Below, piece after piece: positions 36,347 to 45,177 of a stretch of DNA of 64,000 nt. The DNA is from Rhodocyclaceae bacterium. Lineage in GTDB: Bacteria > Pseudomonadota > Gammaproteobacteria > Burkholderiales > Rhodocyclaceae. Below the pieces are notes generated by a model. The model was given only the letters and a program-made list of their open reading frames with translations, ran no database searches and was not told the origin of the DNA. The position numbers and the translations under genes are program-made. The DNA lies in NCBI GenBank assembly GCA_030824275.1, contig JAVBXY010000017.1:104230-168229 (forward strand). The letters are read 5' to 3'. Positions within the stretch are counted from its first letter, which is position 1. Each line of letters starts with the position of its first letter.

Positions 36347-38392
36347 TCAGTCCAGGGCCACTTGTGCCTTGAGCCAGAGCGAGCGGCCCGGCTCATTGAC
36401 GCGGGTGGTCTGTACATAGCCCGGAATCACGCCGCCCATGCCGTTGCCGCCGGCCCGACTGACGAACTCGGCATAGGTCTTGTCGAACAGGTTGTCGATG
36501 CCGGCCGTCAGCAGCGTGCCCGTCTTCGGCCGCCAGCCGCCATTGATTGAAAACACCGCGAAGCCCGGCGTGCGGCCGAGGTCCTGGCCGACGATGTTGC
36601 CCTTGTTGAGGTCGTAGCGGGTCTGTTCGCTGACCGCGCGCAGCAAGGCGCCGGCCGACCAGACCTTGTCGTCGTAGGTGACGCCGAAGCGCAGTTCCAG
36701 CGGCGGCAACTGGGCCAGCGGCGTGCCGTCGCTGCGGTTGTTGCCATGCACGTAAGCCAGCGCGCCATCGACGGCCCAGGCATCGTTCACCTGATAGCCA
36801 AGATTGCCTTCCGCACCCCAGGTCGTCGCGTCGATATTGCGCGCTACTGTCGGGTTGCGCAGTGTCATGCCGGCACCGCGTGCCGCCATGTTGCTCTGGA
36901 TCAGGATGAAATCGTCGATGCGGTTGGCAAAGGCCGAGAGTCCGCCACTCCAGCGTCCGGCCTTGTAGAGCAGGCCGAGATCAATCTGGCGCGTGGTTTC
37001 CGGGCGAGTGTCGGCGAAGGCGCTGGCGCCGGTCGTGCCTTCCTTGGAAATGAGCTCCCAGTAGTCTGGTGCGCGGGAGGTCTGACCGATGCCGGCATAC
37101 CAGGTGTTCGCGCCGCTGCTGTTCTCCCAGCGCAGGAAGCCGCTGCCCAGCGTGTCGTCGCGCGATTGCCCGGCAGTCGGATTGGCCACGCTGCCCATCA
37201 TCGTCACGCTGATGGTGGCGCGTTTGTCCTCGGCGTGCCAGCGGTCGAAACGCAGGCCGCCGATCACTCGTTGCGCCTCGGAAAGGTGATGGGTCACTTC
37301 GCTGAACAGCGCCCACTGGCGGAACGAGGCATCATCACGGAAGGCCGCGTAGACGCCGTTGACGCCGGCAGATCGCGAGGCATGGGAGTTGGTCTGCCCA
37401 TCGGCGCCGACGATCAGGCGTGTGGATTCGCCGGGCCATAGCGTAGCGGCGATGCGCCCGCCGGCAGTGCCACGGGTGAGATTGGCGTAGCCCATGGTGC
37501 CCGGCGTGCGCAATTTCTGATCGTCCATGACGTGGTCCACGTCGTTCCTGTACAGACTGGCTTCCAGTCGGCCCAGCAGCGGCGATACATTCTGCTTGTC
37601 GAAACGCAGACCGATGCTTTCGCGCAGGAACTTGCTGCCATCCATGCCCCGGTCGGCATAGGCCGCGTAGCCATCGCTGCGGGTACCGTGCAGCTCGATC
37701 CGGGTGTCTTTGTCCGGTGTCAGACCGACGGCGCCGTTCAGGCTCCAGCGCCGGTATTTGGAATGCACGGCGCGGCCGTCGCCGTCCTTGTAATCGGCGG
37801 ACGCCGAGTTGCTGGCGGTCGCCTGTCCGTACATGCGCTCATTGCCGACGCGGACGTCAGCCAGTTCGTCGTTTCGCCCGAAGCTGCCGACCGTAAGGCT
37901 GCCGTTGAGGTGGGTATCGGCGGCGGTGAAGGGCTTGATCTCGCGTTCGAATATTACCGTTCCGGCGGAGTTGCCGGCGCCGTGCAGTACGGTTTGCGGT
38001 CCCTTGACCAGGGTCAGCTTGTCGTAGACCTCGGGGAAGATGTAGGCCGTCGGCGCATCCATGCGGAAGTTGCAGCCGCCGAGGATGTTCTCGCCATCCA
38101 CCAGCACGTTGAGCCGTGATCCGGCCATGCCACGGAAGACCGGATCGCCATCGGCGCCGCCCTTGCGGATCACCGAGAAGCCCGGAATGGATTTCAGGTA
38201 GTCGGCGCCGTCGTGGGCCGGCAAGGGCTGGCGTGGCGCCTTGGGATCGGTGGTGACGGTCAGCGGTTCGCTCATGCGGGGGGCGGTGACGACCACGGTA
38301 TCGGGGGATGCTGTGTCGGCGGCGAGGGCCACAGCAAATGGGGCGATTGCGGGGGCCGCTGCGAGAGCGGCGAAGAGTAGTGAGTGTTTCAA
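36347..38392 (-). CDS. TonB-dependent copper receptor (OprC/NosA type)
   Basis: 681 residues: signal peptide, plug domain (about 45-170) with the copper-receptor motif GGCNFRMDAPTAYIFPE and KGPQTVLHGAG, then a 22-strand barrel. OprC in Pseudomonas imports copper; NosA-type proteins supply copper for nitrous oxide reductase. The start is a TTG at 38392 placed seven bases after a strong AAAGGAGTCACC-type site; upstream extensions lack a signal peptide. It ends a copper cluster with DUF2946, PCuAC and a Crp-like regulator on the same strand. Confidence 0.9.
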   Translation of the reverse strand: MKHSLLFAALAAAPAIAPFAVALAADTASPDTVVVTAPRMSEPLTVTTDPKAPRQPLPAHDGADYLKSIPGFSVIRKGGADGDPVFRGMAGSRLNVLVDGENILGGCNFRMDAPTAYIFPEVYDKLTLVKGPQTVLHGAGNSAGTVIFEREIKPFTAADTHLNGSLTVGSFGRNDELADVRVGNERMYGQATASNSASADYKDGDGRAVHSKYRRWSLNGAVGLTPDKDTRIELHGTRSDGYAAYADRGMDGSKFLRESIGLRFDKQNVSPLLGRLEASLYRNDVDHVMDDQKLRTPGTMGYANLTRGTAGGRIAATLWPGESTRLIVGADGQTNSHASRSAGVNGVYAAFRDDASFRQWALFSEVTHHLSEAQRVIGGLRFDRWHAEDKRATISVTMMGSVANPTAGQSRDDTLGSGFLRWENSSGANTWYAGIGQTSRAPDYWELISKEGTTGASAFADTRPETTRQIDLGLLYKAGRWSGGLSAFANRIDDFILIQSNMAARGAGMTLRNPTVARNIDATTWGAEGNLGYQVNDAWAVDGALAYVHGNNRSDGTPLAQLPPLELRFGVTYDDKVWSAGALLRAVSEQTRYDLNKGNIVGQDLGRTPGFAVFSINGGWRPKTGTLLTAGIDNLFDKTYAEFVSRAGGNGMGGVIPGYVQTTRVNEPGRSLWLKAQVALD

Positions 38393-38532
38393 GGTGACTC
38401 CTTTGAACGCGTGAAATGCGGCATCCCCCGCGATCCCATGAAGGGACGTCGGCGAGATAGCCGGGCGCAAACCATGGCGATGGACCGATGGGTCCTGTCG
38501 CGAAGACTGCGGACATGCCGCAGTGGGATGGT

Positions 38533-38925
38533 TCAGGAGATCAGGGGTGGGCCGCGGGGCGCGGCCGGGCGGTATCGAGTCGCACCGCGCAAGGGCGGGT
38601 CGTCGGCATGCCGAGGGGAAACAAAGGAGGCGAGGGCCGGATGTATGCCCGAGACCGTTGCCGGCGGCAGGCCAATCCATGCTTGCAGCACGCACCAGGG
38701 GCAATGGGTAGCCGGTCTTGCCTTGTCCGGCGAGGGCAGGCCGTCACCGCTGGCCGAGCTTAGGGCTGAACTCGGCAGGCCGGATGTCGTACAGATTTCG
38801 TGCCATGGCATCGGCTTGCCGGCGGAAAGCGAGCCGATGCTGGCCAGCGCCGGCGCGAGCGCCGCCCACAGGATCGCCAGGCAGACGATCCAGAGCGTGA
38901 GGCGGCGGCGCGACGGGGCGGTCAT
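38533..38925 (-). CDS. DUF2946 family protein (copper cluster)
   Basis: 130 residues. One N-terminal membrane segment or signal (LTLWIVCLAILWAALAPALA), a cysteine in HEICTTSG and the DUF2946 motif HCPWCVLQA. DUF2946 genes typically sit next to TonB copper receptors and PCuAC genes, as here, suggesting a role in copper binding or delivery at the membrane. It lies 10 bases downstream of the PCuAC gene. Confidence 0.78.
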   Translation of the reverse strand: MTAPSRRRLTLWIVCLAILWAALAPALASIGSLSAGKPMPWHEICTTSGLPSSALSSASGDGLPSPDKARPATHCPWCVLQAWIGLPPATVSGIHPALASFVSPRHADDPPLRGATRYRPAAPRGPPLIS

Positions 38926-38935
38926 GAAGCGAGGC

Positions 38936-39397
38936 TCAGTGCTTGTGCATCTCTTCCTTCTTGTCGCTCGCGCCCAGGGCCTTGACCGGCGCCTTGACCT
39001 CGACGGTGGTCTGCTTCTTGTCCTTGCCTTCGAACACCAGCGTGACCGGCACGGTGTCGCCGTCCTTCATCTGCTGCTTCAGGTCCATCAGCATGACGTG
39101 GTAGCCGCCGGGCTTGAGTTCCACGGTCTTGCCGGCGGGGAGTTCCAGGCCCTTGGGCAGGGCGCGCATTTTCATCACGTCCTTCTCCATCGCCATTTCG
39201 TGGATTTCGACCACGCCGGCGACCGGCGACTTGGCGGAAACGAGGCGGACATCCTGGGCCGATTGCAGTTGCATGAAGGCGCCAGTGGCTTTTTGCGCGG
39301 CGACGGTACCGCGCACCCAGGCGTCCTTGACGGTGACCTGGGCGACAGCGGGGAGGGTGAGTGCAGCAAGCAGGGAGGCGAGGGCGATGCGTTTCAT
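38936..39397 (-). CDS. Periplasmic copper chaperone PCuAC
   Basis: 153 residues with signal peptide (LLAALTLPAVAQ). It has the PCuAC Cu(I) site H(M)x10Mx21HxM: HEMAMEKDVMKM followed by PGGYHVMLMD. The C-terminal tail is Met/His-rich (KKEEMHKH). PCuAC proteins deliver copper to cytochrome oxidase CuA or related sites. It is preceded by the Crp-like regulator gene and followed by DUF2946 and the TonB receptor, an apparent copper acquisition operon. Confidence 0.92.
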   Translation of the reverse strand: MKRIALASLLAALTLPAVAQVTVKDAWVRGTVAAQKATGAFMQLQSAQDVRLVSAKSPVAGVVEIHEMAMEKDVMKMRALPKGLELPAGKTVELKPGGYHVMLMDLKQQMKDGDTVPVTLVFEGKDKKQTTVEVKAPVKALGASDKKEEMHKH

Positions 39398-39437
39398 GGT
39401 GATTTCCTTTGTGTGATTAAGTGAGTGATTGCTTGGT

Positions 39438-39983
39438 TCAGAAAGCTTCTGTCAGCAGCAGGCCGGCGTGACGACCACGCTTTTGCAGCAGGCCGGATTT
39501 GCGCAGGCGGCTGACGACACGGGAGACGGTTTCCACCGTTAGCCCGGTCATCTCCGCCATGTCCTTGAGGCCGGGAATGAGGATCGGTGCCGCCTGTCCC
39601 GGCTTCGGTTCGCGGGCCAGCAACTGGAACAGGCGACGGACCCGTTCCATGGCTTCGCCGTAACGCAGGGCAAGCGCATCGGCAGCGCGGCGCTCGGTGG
39701 CGGCCAGGGTTTGCAGCAGGCTCTCGCCCGAGGGCTGGCTGCCCGGGTCCAGCCAAGCTTCCAGGGTACAGTCGCCAAGGGCGCGGGCCTCGAAGGCGTA
39801 GCTGCCGAAGAGCAGGGTCTCGGCGCCGATCACGTCGCCCTTCAAGGCGAGGCCGGCAAAGTGGCGCTCGTCACCGATGACGCGATCCAGCCTTACGGCG
39901 CCGGATTGCAGGCGCCAGGCGATGCCGGCGGCACCGGCGTCATGGATGAGTTCGCCCAGCGAAATTTGGCGTGTGGACTGCAT
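39438..39983 (-). CDS. Crp/Fnr-like transcriptional regulator (short)
   Basis: 181 residues, shorter than the usual 220-240. The N-terminal cyclic-nucleotide-like barrel is abbreviated (SGAVRLDRVIGDERHFAGLALKGDVIGAE) and a C-terminal Crp-type HTH is clear (LKDMAEMTGLTVETVSRVVSRLRKSGLL). There is no N-terminal cysteine cluster as in Fnr. It is first of the copper genes on this strand apart from a DUF2946-like gene upstream, so it probably regulates them. Start ATG 39983. Confidence 0.82.
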   Translation of the reverse strand: MQSTRQISLGELIHDAGAAGIAWRLQSGAVRLDRVIGDERHFAGLALKGDVIGAETLLFGSYAFEARALGDCTLEAWLDPGSQPSGESLLQTLAATERRAADALALRYGEAMERVRRLFQLLAREPKPGQAAPILIPGLKDMAEMTGLTVETVSRVVSRLRKSGLLQKRGRHAGLLLTEAF

Positions 39984-40064
39984 GCTGTCTGCTCCTGAAA
40001 AGTGACGGCGTCGCGGAATGCTGCGACGCGAACGCGGGGCCAAGGCCCGGCGCAGGGAGGGAGA

Positions 40065-40430
40065 TCAGACGAGGGAAGGAGGGCCGCGCGGCGGATGCGC
40101 GTGCCAAGGAGCCTGGCGCGGTGCCGCTGACGGGAGTGCGGCGTTAGCGGTGGGAAAAGTCGGCGCTGGCGGGACGGCGAGGGATAGCGCGGTCAACAAC
40201 AGCGGGCCGCCGCCGGTGCAGAGTTGGCAGCAGTTGTGTAAGGCCTGCTCATCCGATCCGGGCAGTGCGGCGCCAGGCTTGACCATGCCTTGACTGGTGC
40301 ACAGTTCAGCGACAAATCCGCCATCGGCGCCGCGCTTGGCCATCACGCCCAAGTCGGCGTAGGCGTGCATCATCACGGCCAGCAGGCCGATGACAAGGAG
40401 CCAGGACGAGGAGCGGCGCAAGGCGGTCAT
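40065..40430 (-). CDS. DUF2946-like protein with embedded repeat
   Basis: 121 residues from ATG 40430; an upstream in-frame ATG at 40451 would add seven. N-terminal hydrophobic segment (SWLLVIGLLAVMMHAYA), cysteine in ELCTSQG and CCQLC, matching the DUF2946 pattern. The segment AVPPAPTF after the cysteine motif is encoded by a dispersed-repeat copy read antisense, and the following 25 residues are low complexity. It belongs to the copper cluster and is divergent from gmk. Confidence 0.68.
   Translation of the reverse strand: MTALRRSSSWLLVIGLLAVMMHAYADLGVMAKRGADGGFVAELCTSQGMVKPGAALPGSDEQALHNCCQLCTGGGPLLLTALSLAVPPAPTFPTANAALPSAAPRQAPWHAHPPRGPPSLV
40155..40179 (+). repeat. 25-bp dispersed repeat, copy 10 (in DUF2946-like gene)
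   Basis: Perfect core, triplet GGG, opposite strand to the host gene. Read antisense as AVPPAPTF. Confidence 0.85.
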
Positions 40431-40499
40431 AGAGTCGGGATGGTAATACAAAGCCTGCCTCGCGTACCATTACGGGTGTTTTCCCGAGTTCTCCATGCC

Positions 40500-41117
40500 A
40501 TGACTACCGGAACCCTATTCATCGTCGCCGCGCCCTCGGGTGCGGGCAAGACCACCCTGGTTGGCCGCCTGATGGCCGACGACGCGCTGGTCCGCCATTC
40601 GATTTCCTTTACCACCCGCGCGCCGCGTCCCGGCGAGCAGGACGGCCGCGAATACCATTTCATCGACGTCCAGCGCTTCCTCGGCATGCGCGAGCGTGGC
40701 GAGTTCGCCGAATGGGCCGAGGTGCATGGCAATTTCTACGGTACTTCGCGAGCCTGGCTCGAACAGCGCATGGAAGCCGGCGACGACATGCTGCTGGAGA
40801 TCGACTGGCAGGGCGCGCAGCAGGTCCGGCGCCAGTTTCCCGAGGCCGTGGGCATCTTCATCCTGCCGCCCTCCATCGGCGAACTGGAACGTCGCTTGCG
40901 CAGCCGGGGCTCGGACAGTGAAGATGTCATAGCCCGCCGTGTGGCCGGTGCCCTGGGCGAAATGAGGCACGTGGGCGAGTTCGATTTTGTTATAATCAAC
41001 AAAGACTTGGATGTAGCGCTCGGCGAGCTCAAGGCCGCCGTCACCGCCTCCCGGCTGCGTTTCGCGCGACAGCGCGCGCGCCATCCCGATATATTCCGCT
41101 TTTTTGATCAGGACTGA
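40500..41117 (+). CDS. gmk: Guanylate kinase
   Basis: 205 residues. P-loop [10 protein letters not shown], the GMP-binding [19 protein letters not shown] and [10 protein letters not shown] are typical. It converts GMP to GDP, an essential step. ATG 40500 gives the family N-terminus ([17 protein letters not shown]). It is followed by rpoZ after 5 bases and relA/spoT, the standard proteobacterial arrangement. Confidence 0.97.
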   Translation: MTTGTLFIVAAPSGAGKTTLVGRLMADDALVRHSISFTTRAPRPGEQDGREYHFIDVQRFLGMRERGEFAEWAEVHGNFYGTSRAWLEQRMEAGDDMLLEIDWQGAQQVRRQFPEAVGIFILPPSIGELERRLRSRGSDSEDVIARRVAGALGEMRHVGEFDFVIINKDLDVALGELKAAVTASRLRFARQRARHPDIFRFFDQD

Positions 41118-41122
41118 ACCCC

Positions 41123-41329
41123 ATGGCCCGTGTCACCATTGATGATTGCCTCAAGCGCATCCCCAACCGTTTCCAGCTCACTCTGGCCGCTACCTTCCGC
41201 GCCCGTCAGTTGACGCTGGGCAGCACGCCGCTGGTCGAGGTGGACCGCGACAAGCCCTGCGTGATCGCCCTGCGCGAGATCGCTGAAGGCAAGGTCGGCG
41301 TCGAAATCCTCAACCGCGGCCAGGCCTGA
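41123..41329 (+). CDS. rpoZ: RNA polymerase omega subunit
   Basis: 68 residues beginning [19 protein letters not shown] with RARQL and the acidic middle, matching omega (RpoZ), which assists RNA polymerase assembly and ppGpp response. It lies between gmk and relA/spoT as in most proteobacteria. Confidence 0.97.
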   Translation: MARVTIDDCLKRIPNRFQLTLAATFRARQLTLGSTPLVEVDRDKPCVIALREIAEGKVGVEILNRGQA

Positions 41330-41351
41330 TCTGATGCACCCGGGGTGAAAC

Positions 41352-43580
41352 GTGACGTCTGTCGTTCCACCCCCTTCCGAACTCGCGGCGGAGATTGACG
41401 AACCGCCGCTGATCCCGGCGGACATGCATCCGCCGGTCGATCTGGCCGAGGATCTGGAGCGTTTCAACGCCCGCCTCGCCACCTACCTCAAGCCCGAAGA
41501 CATCGCCAAGGTCGGCGCCGCCTACGTCTTTTCCGACGCGGCCCACCGGGGCCAGTTACGCATCTCCGGCGACCCCTACATTTCCCACCCGCTGGCCGTG
41601 GCCGAGGCCCTGGCCAGCTGGCACCTCGATCCGCAGGCGCTGATCGCCGCCCTGCTCCATGACATCATGGAAGATACGGCGATCACCAAGGAACAGATCG
41701 CCGAGCGTTTCGGCAAGGTCGCCGCCGATCTCGTTGATGGTGTCTCCAAACTCGACAAGCTCGAACACCAGAGCTTCGAGGAGGCCCAGGCGGAGAACTT
41801 CCGCAAGATGCTGCTGGCCATGGCCCGCGACGTACGCGTCATCCTCATCAAGCTGGCCGACCGCCTGCACAACATGCAGACCCTGGACGTGATGCGGCCC
41901 GAAAAGCGCCGTCGCATCGCCCGCGAAACGCTGGACATCTACGCCCCCATCGCCAACCGGCTGGGCCTCAACGCGCTGTACCGCGAATTGCAGGAACTCT
42001 CCTTCCGCCACGCCCACCCGATGCGTTACCGCGTGCTGGAAAAGGCGGTGAAGGGCGCGCGCGGCAATCGTCGCGAAGTGGTGAGCAAGATTCTCGACGC
42101 AGTCAGCAAGGCCCTGCCCATCGCCGGCATCGATGCCGAAGTCATGGGTCGCGAGAAGCATCTCTACGGCATCTACCGCAAGATGCGCGACAAGCACCTG
42201 ACGTTTTCGCAGGTACTCGACATCTACGGCTTCCGCATCATCGTCAAGGACCGGCCCACCTGCTACCTAGCCCTCGGTGCACTGCATGCGCTCTACCAGC
42301 CGGTGCCGGGCAAGTTCAAGGACTACATCGCCATCCCCAAGGCCAACGGCTACCAGTCGTTGCACACCACGCTGATCGGCCCCTTCGGCACGCCGGTGGA
42401 AATCCAGATCCGCACCGCCGACATGCATCACGTTGCCGAATCCGGCGTCGCCTCGCACTGGTTGTACAAGGACGAACACGCCCTCGACCAGTTGCAGAAA
42501 AAGACCCACAAGTGGCTGCAATCGCTGATCGAGCTGCAATCCACCTCCGGCGATTCCTCCGAGTTCCTCGAACACGTCAAGGTCGACCTCTTCCCCGGTG
42601 AAGTCTACGTCTTCAGTCCCAAAGGAAAAATTTTCGCCCTGCCGCGCGGCTCCACGGCGGTGGACTTTGCCTACGCCGTGCACACCGACATCGGCGACCG
42701 CTGCGTCGCCTGCCGCATCAACTTCGAAACCTTGCCCCTGCGCACCGAGCTGCGCAATGGCGACCGTGTCGAGATCATCACCGCGCCGCACGCCGCGCCG
42801 AATCCGGCCTGGCTCACTTACGTCAAAAGCGCCCGCGCCCGCTCCAAGATCCGCCACTTCCTCAAGACCCAGCAGGCCGACGAATCGGCGGCGCTGGGTG
42901 AGCGCCTGCTGGCCCATGCCCTGCGCGATCTCGGCGTCGCCCTGGCCGATGTGCTCGCCTCCACCTGGGATCGCTTCAAGAAGGAATCCGGTGCCCGCTC
43001 GCGCCGTGCCGTGCTGGCCGACATCGGCCTCGGCAAGCGGCTACCGGCCATCGTCGCCCGTCGCCTGGCCGAGGGCATGGATGCCCGTGCGCCGGGCACG
43101 GTGCCGTCACCGGATGGGCGCAATCACCAGGCCATCCTGATCCGTGGCGCCGAAGGCGTCGCCGTGCAACTGGGCAAGTGTTGCCGGCCGATTCCCGGTG
43201 ATCCCATCGTCGGCATGATCCGCAAGGGCCAGGGCCTGATGATCCACACCCACGATTGCCCGGCCATCGCCAAGCTGCACAGCGAGCGCGGCAACTGGGT
43301 CGACGTCGAATGGGAACCCGGCATCGAGCGCAGCTTCGAGGCCAGCATCCGCATCATTGCCCAGAATGATCGCGGCGTCCTCGCCAAGCTCGCCGCCGGC
43401 ATCGCCGAGGCCGACTCCAACATCGTCAACATCAGCATGGACGAGGAGCGTGGCGTTACCACCACGGTCTACTTCACGCTCCAGGTCACCGACCGCATCC
43501 ACCTTGCCCGCATCCTGCGCGCCCTGCGCCGCGTGCCGGAAGTGGTGCGCATCACCCGTTACGCCGACCCCAAACATTGA
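41352..43580 (+). CDS. Bifunctional (p)ppGpp synthetase/hydrolase (RelA/SpoT)
   Basis: 742 residues with all expected domains: HD hydrolase (ALLHDIMEDTAI, about residue 100), synthetase (HLYGIYRKM, GYQSLHTTL), TGS (about 405-465), helical region and C-terminal ACT domain (about 665-740). The intact HD motif and its place after rpoZ indicate the SpoT-type bifunctional enzyme controlling the stringent response. The start is GTG 41352, 23 bases after rpoZ. Confidence 0.95.
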   Translation: MTSVVPPPSELAAEIDEPPLIPADMHPPVDLAEDLERFNARLATYLKPEDIAKVGAAYVFSDAAHRGQLRISGDPYISHPLAVAEALASWHLDPQALIAALLHDIMEDTAITKEQIAERFGKVAADLVDGVSKLDKLEHQSFEEAQAENFRKMLLAMARDVRVILIKLADRLHNMQTLDVMRPEKRRRIARETLDIYAPIANRLGLNALYRELQELSFRHAHPMRYRVLEKAVKGARGNRREVVSKILDAVSKALPIAGIDAEVMGREKHLYGIYRKMRDKHLTFSQVLDIYGFRIIVKDRPTCYLALGALHALYQPVPGKFKDYIAIPKANGYQSLHTTLIGPFGTPVEIQIRTADMHHVAESGVASHWLYKDEHALDQLQKKTHKWLQSLIELQSTSGDSSEFLEHVKVDLFPGEVYVFSPKGKIFALPRGSTAVDFAYAVHTDIGDRCVACRINFETLPLRTELRNGDRVEIITAPHAAPNPAWLTYVKSARARSKIRHFLKTQQADESAALGERLLAHALRDLGVALADVLASTWDRFKKESGARSRRAVLADIGLGKRLPAIVARRLAEGMDARAPGTVPSPDGRNHQAILIRGAEGVAVQLGKCCRPIPGDPIVGMIRKGQGLMIHTHDCPAIAKLHSERGNWVDVEWEPGIERSFEASIRIIAQNDRGVLAKLAAGIAEADSNIVNISMDEERGVTTTVYFTLQVTDRIHLARILRALRRVPEVVRITRYADPKH

Positions 43581-43591
43581 AAGGACGCCCC

Positions 43592-43780
43592 ATGGCCATG
43601 TACGAATCCGAGCACACCAAGTTCATCCGCGAATGGATGCAGGCTCACCCCGAAGAGCTGAAGGAGCAGCAGCAGGGCCGCGCCCTGTGGTGGGACAAGC
43701 CTGCCCGCTCCCTCGACGAGATGCAGAGTCTCGCCGAAACAAAGGTGCCGCAGAAGTCGTATTACTACGACGCGAACTGA
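43592..43780 (+). CDS. DUF3460 family protein
   Basis: 62 residues (MAMYESEHTKFIREWMQAHPE ... LWWDKPARSLDE) matching the small betaproteobacterial DUF3460 family, often found near relA/spoT or panE. Function unknown. ATG 43592 follows relA/spoT by 11 bases; an in-frame TTG at 43577 overlaps the relA/spoT stop. Confidence 0.85.
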   Translation: MAMYESEHTKFIREWMQAHPEELKEQQQGRALWWDKPARSLDEMQSLAETKVPQKSYYYDAN

Positions 43781-43800
43781 GTCGCGCCAATTCAGCGGCG

Positions 43801-43825
43801 AAAAGTCGGCGCTGGTAGTACGGCG
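43801..43825 (+). repeat. 25-bp dispersed repeat, copy 11
   Basis: Core ends in GGT rather than GGC, triplet AGT, then ACGGCG. Intergenic between the DUF3460 gene and the end of the response-regulator gene, 5 bases from the latter's stop. Confidence 0.8.
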
Positions 43826-43830
43826 ACGAA

Positions 43831-45177
43831 CTATGCGCCGTCGCGCGGTTCGTCCGTCAGCTCGCTGCGCATGCCGAGCTTGCGCATTTTTTCCCAGAGG
43901 TTCTTGCGGCTGATGCCCAGTTCGGCGGCCGTATTGCCCATGTGGCCGTCGTTGCGCGCGAGGGCTCGCACCAGGTAATCGCGCTCGACGCGGGCCATGT
44001 GTTCGGCCAGGGTCGGCGCGCCGCTATCGGTCGCCAGCAGCACCACGCCTTCTTCGAAGAAGGAGGCGGCATCGAGTACCCGGTTGCCGGAAAGAATGCA
44101 GGCCCGCTCGACGCAGTTGCGCAGCTCGCGCAGATTGCCGGGCCAGGGATAGTCGAGCAGCACATGCTCGGCACGGGCGTCGAGTACCCGCCGCTCGGCA
44201 CTTTGCAGCTTCTGGAAATCGTCGAGGAAGCGACGCAGGAAATGCAGGATGTCCTCGGGCCGTTCCCGCAGCGGCGGAATGCGCAGATGGATGACATTGA
44301 TGCGGTAGTACAGATCCTCGCGAAAACCACCTTGCTCGACCATCGTTTTGAGGTCGCGATGGGTAGCGCAGACCAGACGGAAGTTCACCGCGATGGAAGC
44401 ATCGCTGCCGATGCGCGTGATGCGGCGTTCCTGTACCGCGCGCAGCAGCTTGGCCTGCATGGCCAGGGACATTTCACCAATCTCGTCGAGGAACAGGGTG
44501 CCGCAATCGGCCTGCTCCAGCAGTCCCTTCTTGGCGCGGACGGCGCCGGTGAATGCGCCTTTCTCGTAGCCGAACAATTCCGCTTCGAGCAAGCCTTCCG
44601 GTAGCGCCGCGCAGTTCACCGCAATGAACGGACAGCGTTCGCTTTCACGGGCGAAACGATGGAAGAGTTGCGCCACGTGCTCCTTGCCGACGCCGGACTC
44701 ACCACTGATGAGCAGGGCGCTGGCCTGTTGCGCCAGTCGCGGCAAGCCATCCTCGATGCGGCGCATGGCGGCGGAGACGCCCAGCTCGCCGGTCGGATTG
44801 GGCATGGCCGCCGGGCGGGCGATGTCGCGCACTTTCTCGACCATGCGGTCGAGGTCGAAGGGTTTGGTCACGTAGTCTGCCGCGCCGGCCTTGAGCAGGG
44901 TCACGGCGCGTTCCACGGCGCCGAAGCCGGTAATGAACAGGAAGGGCGGCGGATCGTTCGCCGTTCCCTTGAATTCGAGGAACAGTTCGCCGCCGTCGCC
45001 GTCGGGCAGACGGATGTCGCTGATCACGGCGGCATAGCTACCGGCGGCAAGGGCCTTGCGTCCTTCGGCAATGCTGCGTCGCCAATCGACGCTGAAGCCT
45101 TCCAGTTCAAAGCGGTCGCGCAGCGACTCGCCCATGATTTCGTCATCCTCGATGAGGCACAGCGTCAGAGTCGTCAT
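43831..45177 (-). CDS. Sigma-54-dependent response regulator (NtrC family)
   Basis: 448 residues: receiver domain (LIEDDE, phosphoacceptor Asp in ISDIRLPDGDG, KPFD), AAA+ sigma-54 activator domain (GESGVGKE, GAFTGA loop, FLDEIGEM) and a Fis-type HTH (NTAAELGISRKNLWEKMRKLG). It should activate sigma-54 promoters when phosphorylated by the kinase encoded directly upstream (ATGA overlap). A -24/-12 promoter lies upstream of the molybdoenzyme operon at 47707, its probable target. Confidence 0.94.
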   Translation of the reverse strand: MTTLTLCLIEDDEIMGESLRDRFELEGFSVDWRRSIAEGRKALAAGSYAAVISDIRLPDGDGGELFLEFKGTANDPPPFLFITGFGAVERAVTLLKAGAADYVTKPFDLDRMVEKVRDIARPAAMPNPTGELGVSAAMRRIEDGLPRLAQQASALLISGESGVGKEHVAQLFHRFARESERCPFIAVNCAALPEGLLEAELFGYEKGAFTGAVRAKKGLLEQADCGTLFLDEIGEMSLAMQAKLLRAVQERRITRIGSDASIAVNFRLVCATHRDLKTMVEQGGFREDLYYRINVIHLRIPPLRERPEDILHFLRRFLDDFQKLQSAERRVLDARAEHVLLDYPWPGNLRELRNCVERACILSGNRVLDAASFFEEGVVLLATDSGAPTLAEHMARVERDYLVRALARNDGHMGNTAAELGISRKNLWEKMRKLGMRSELTDEPRDGA

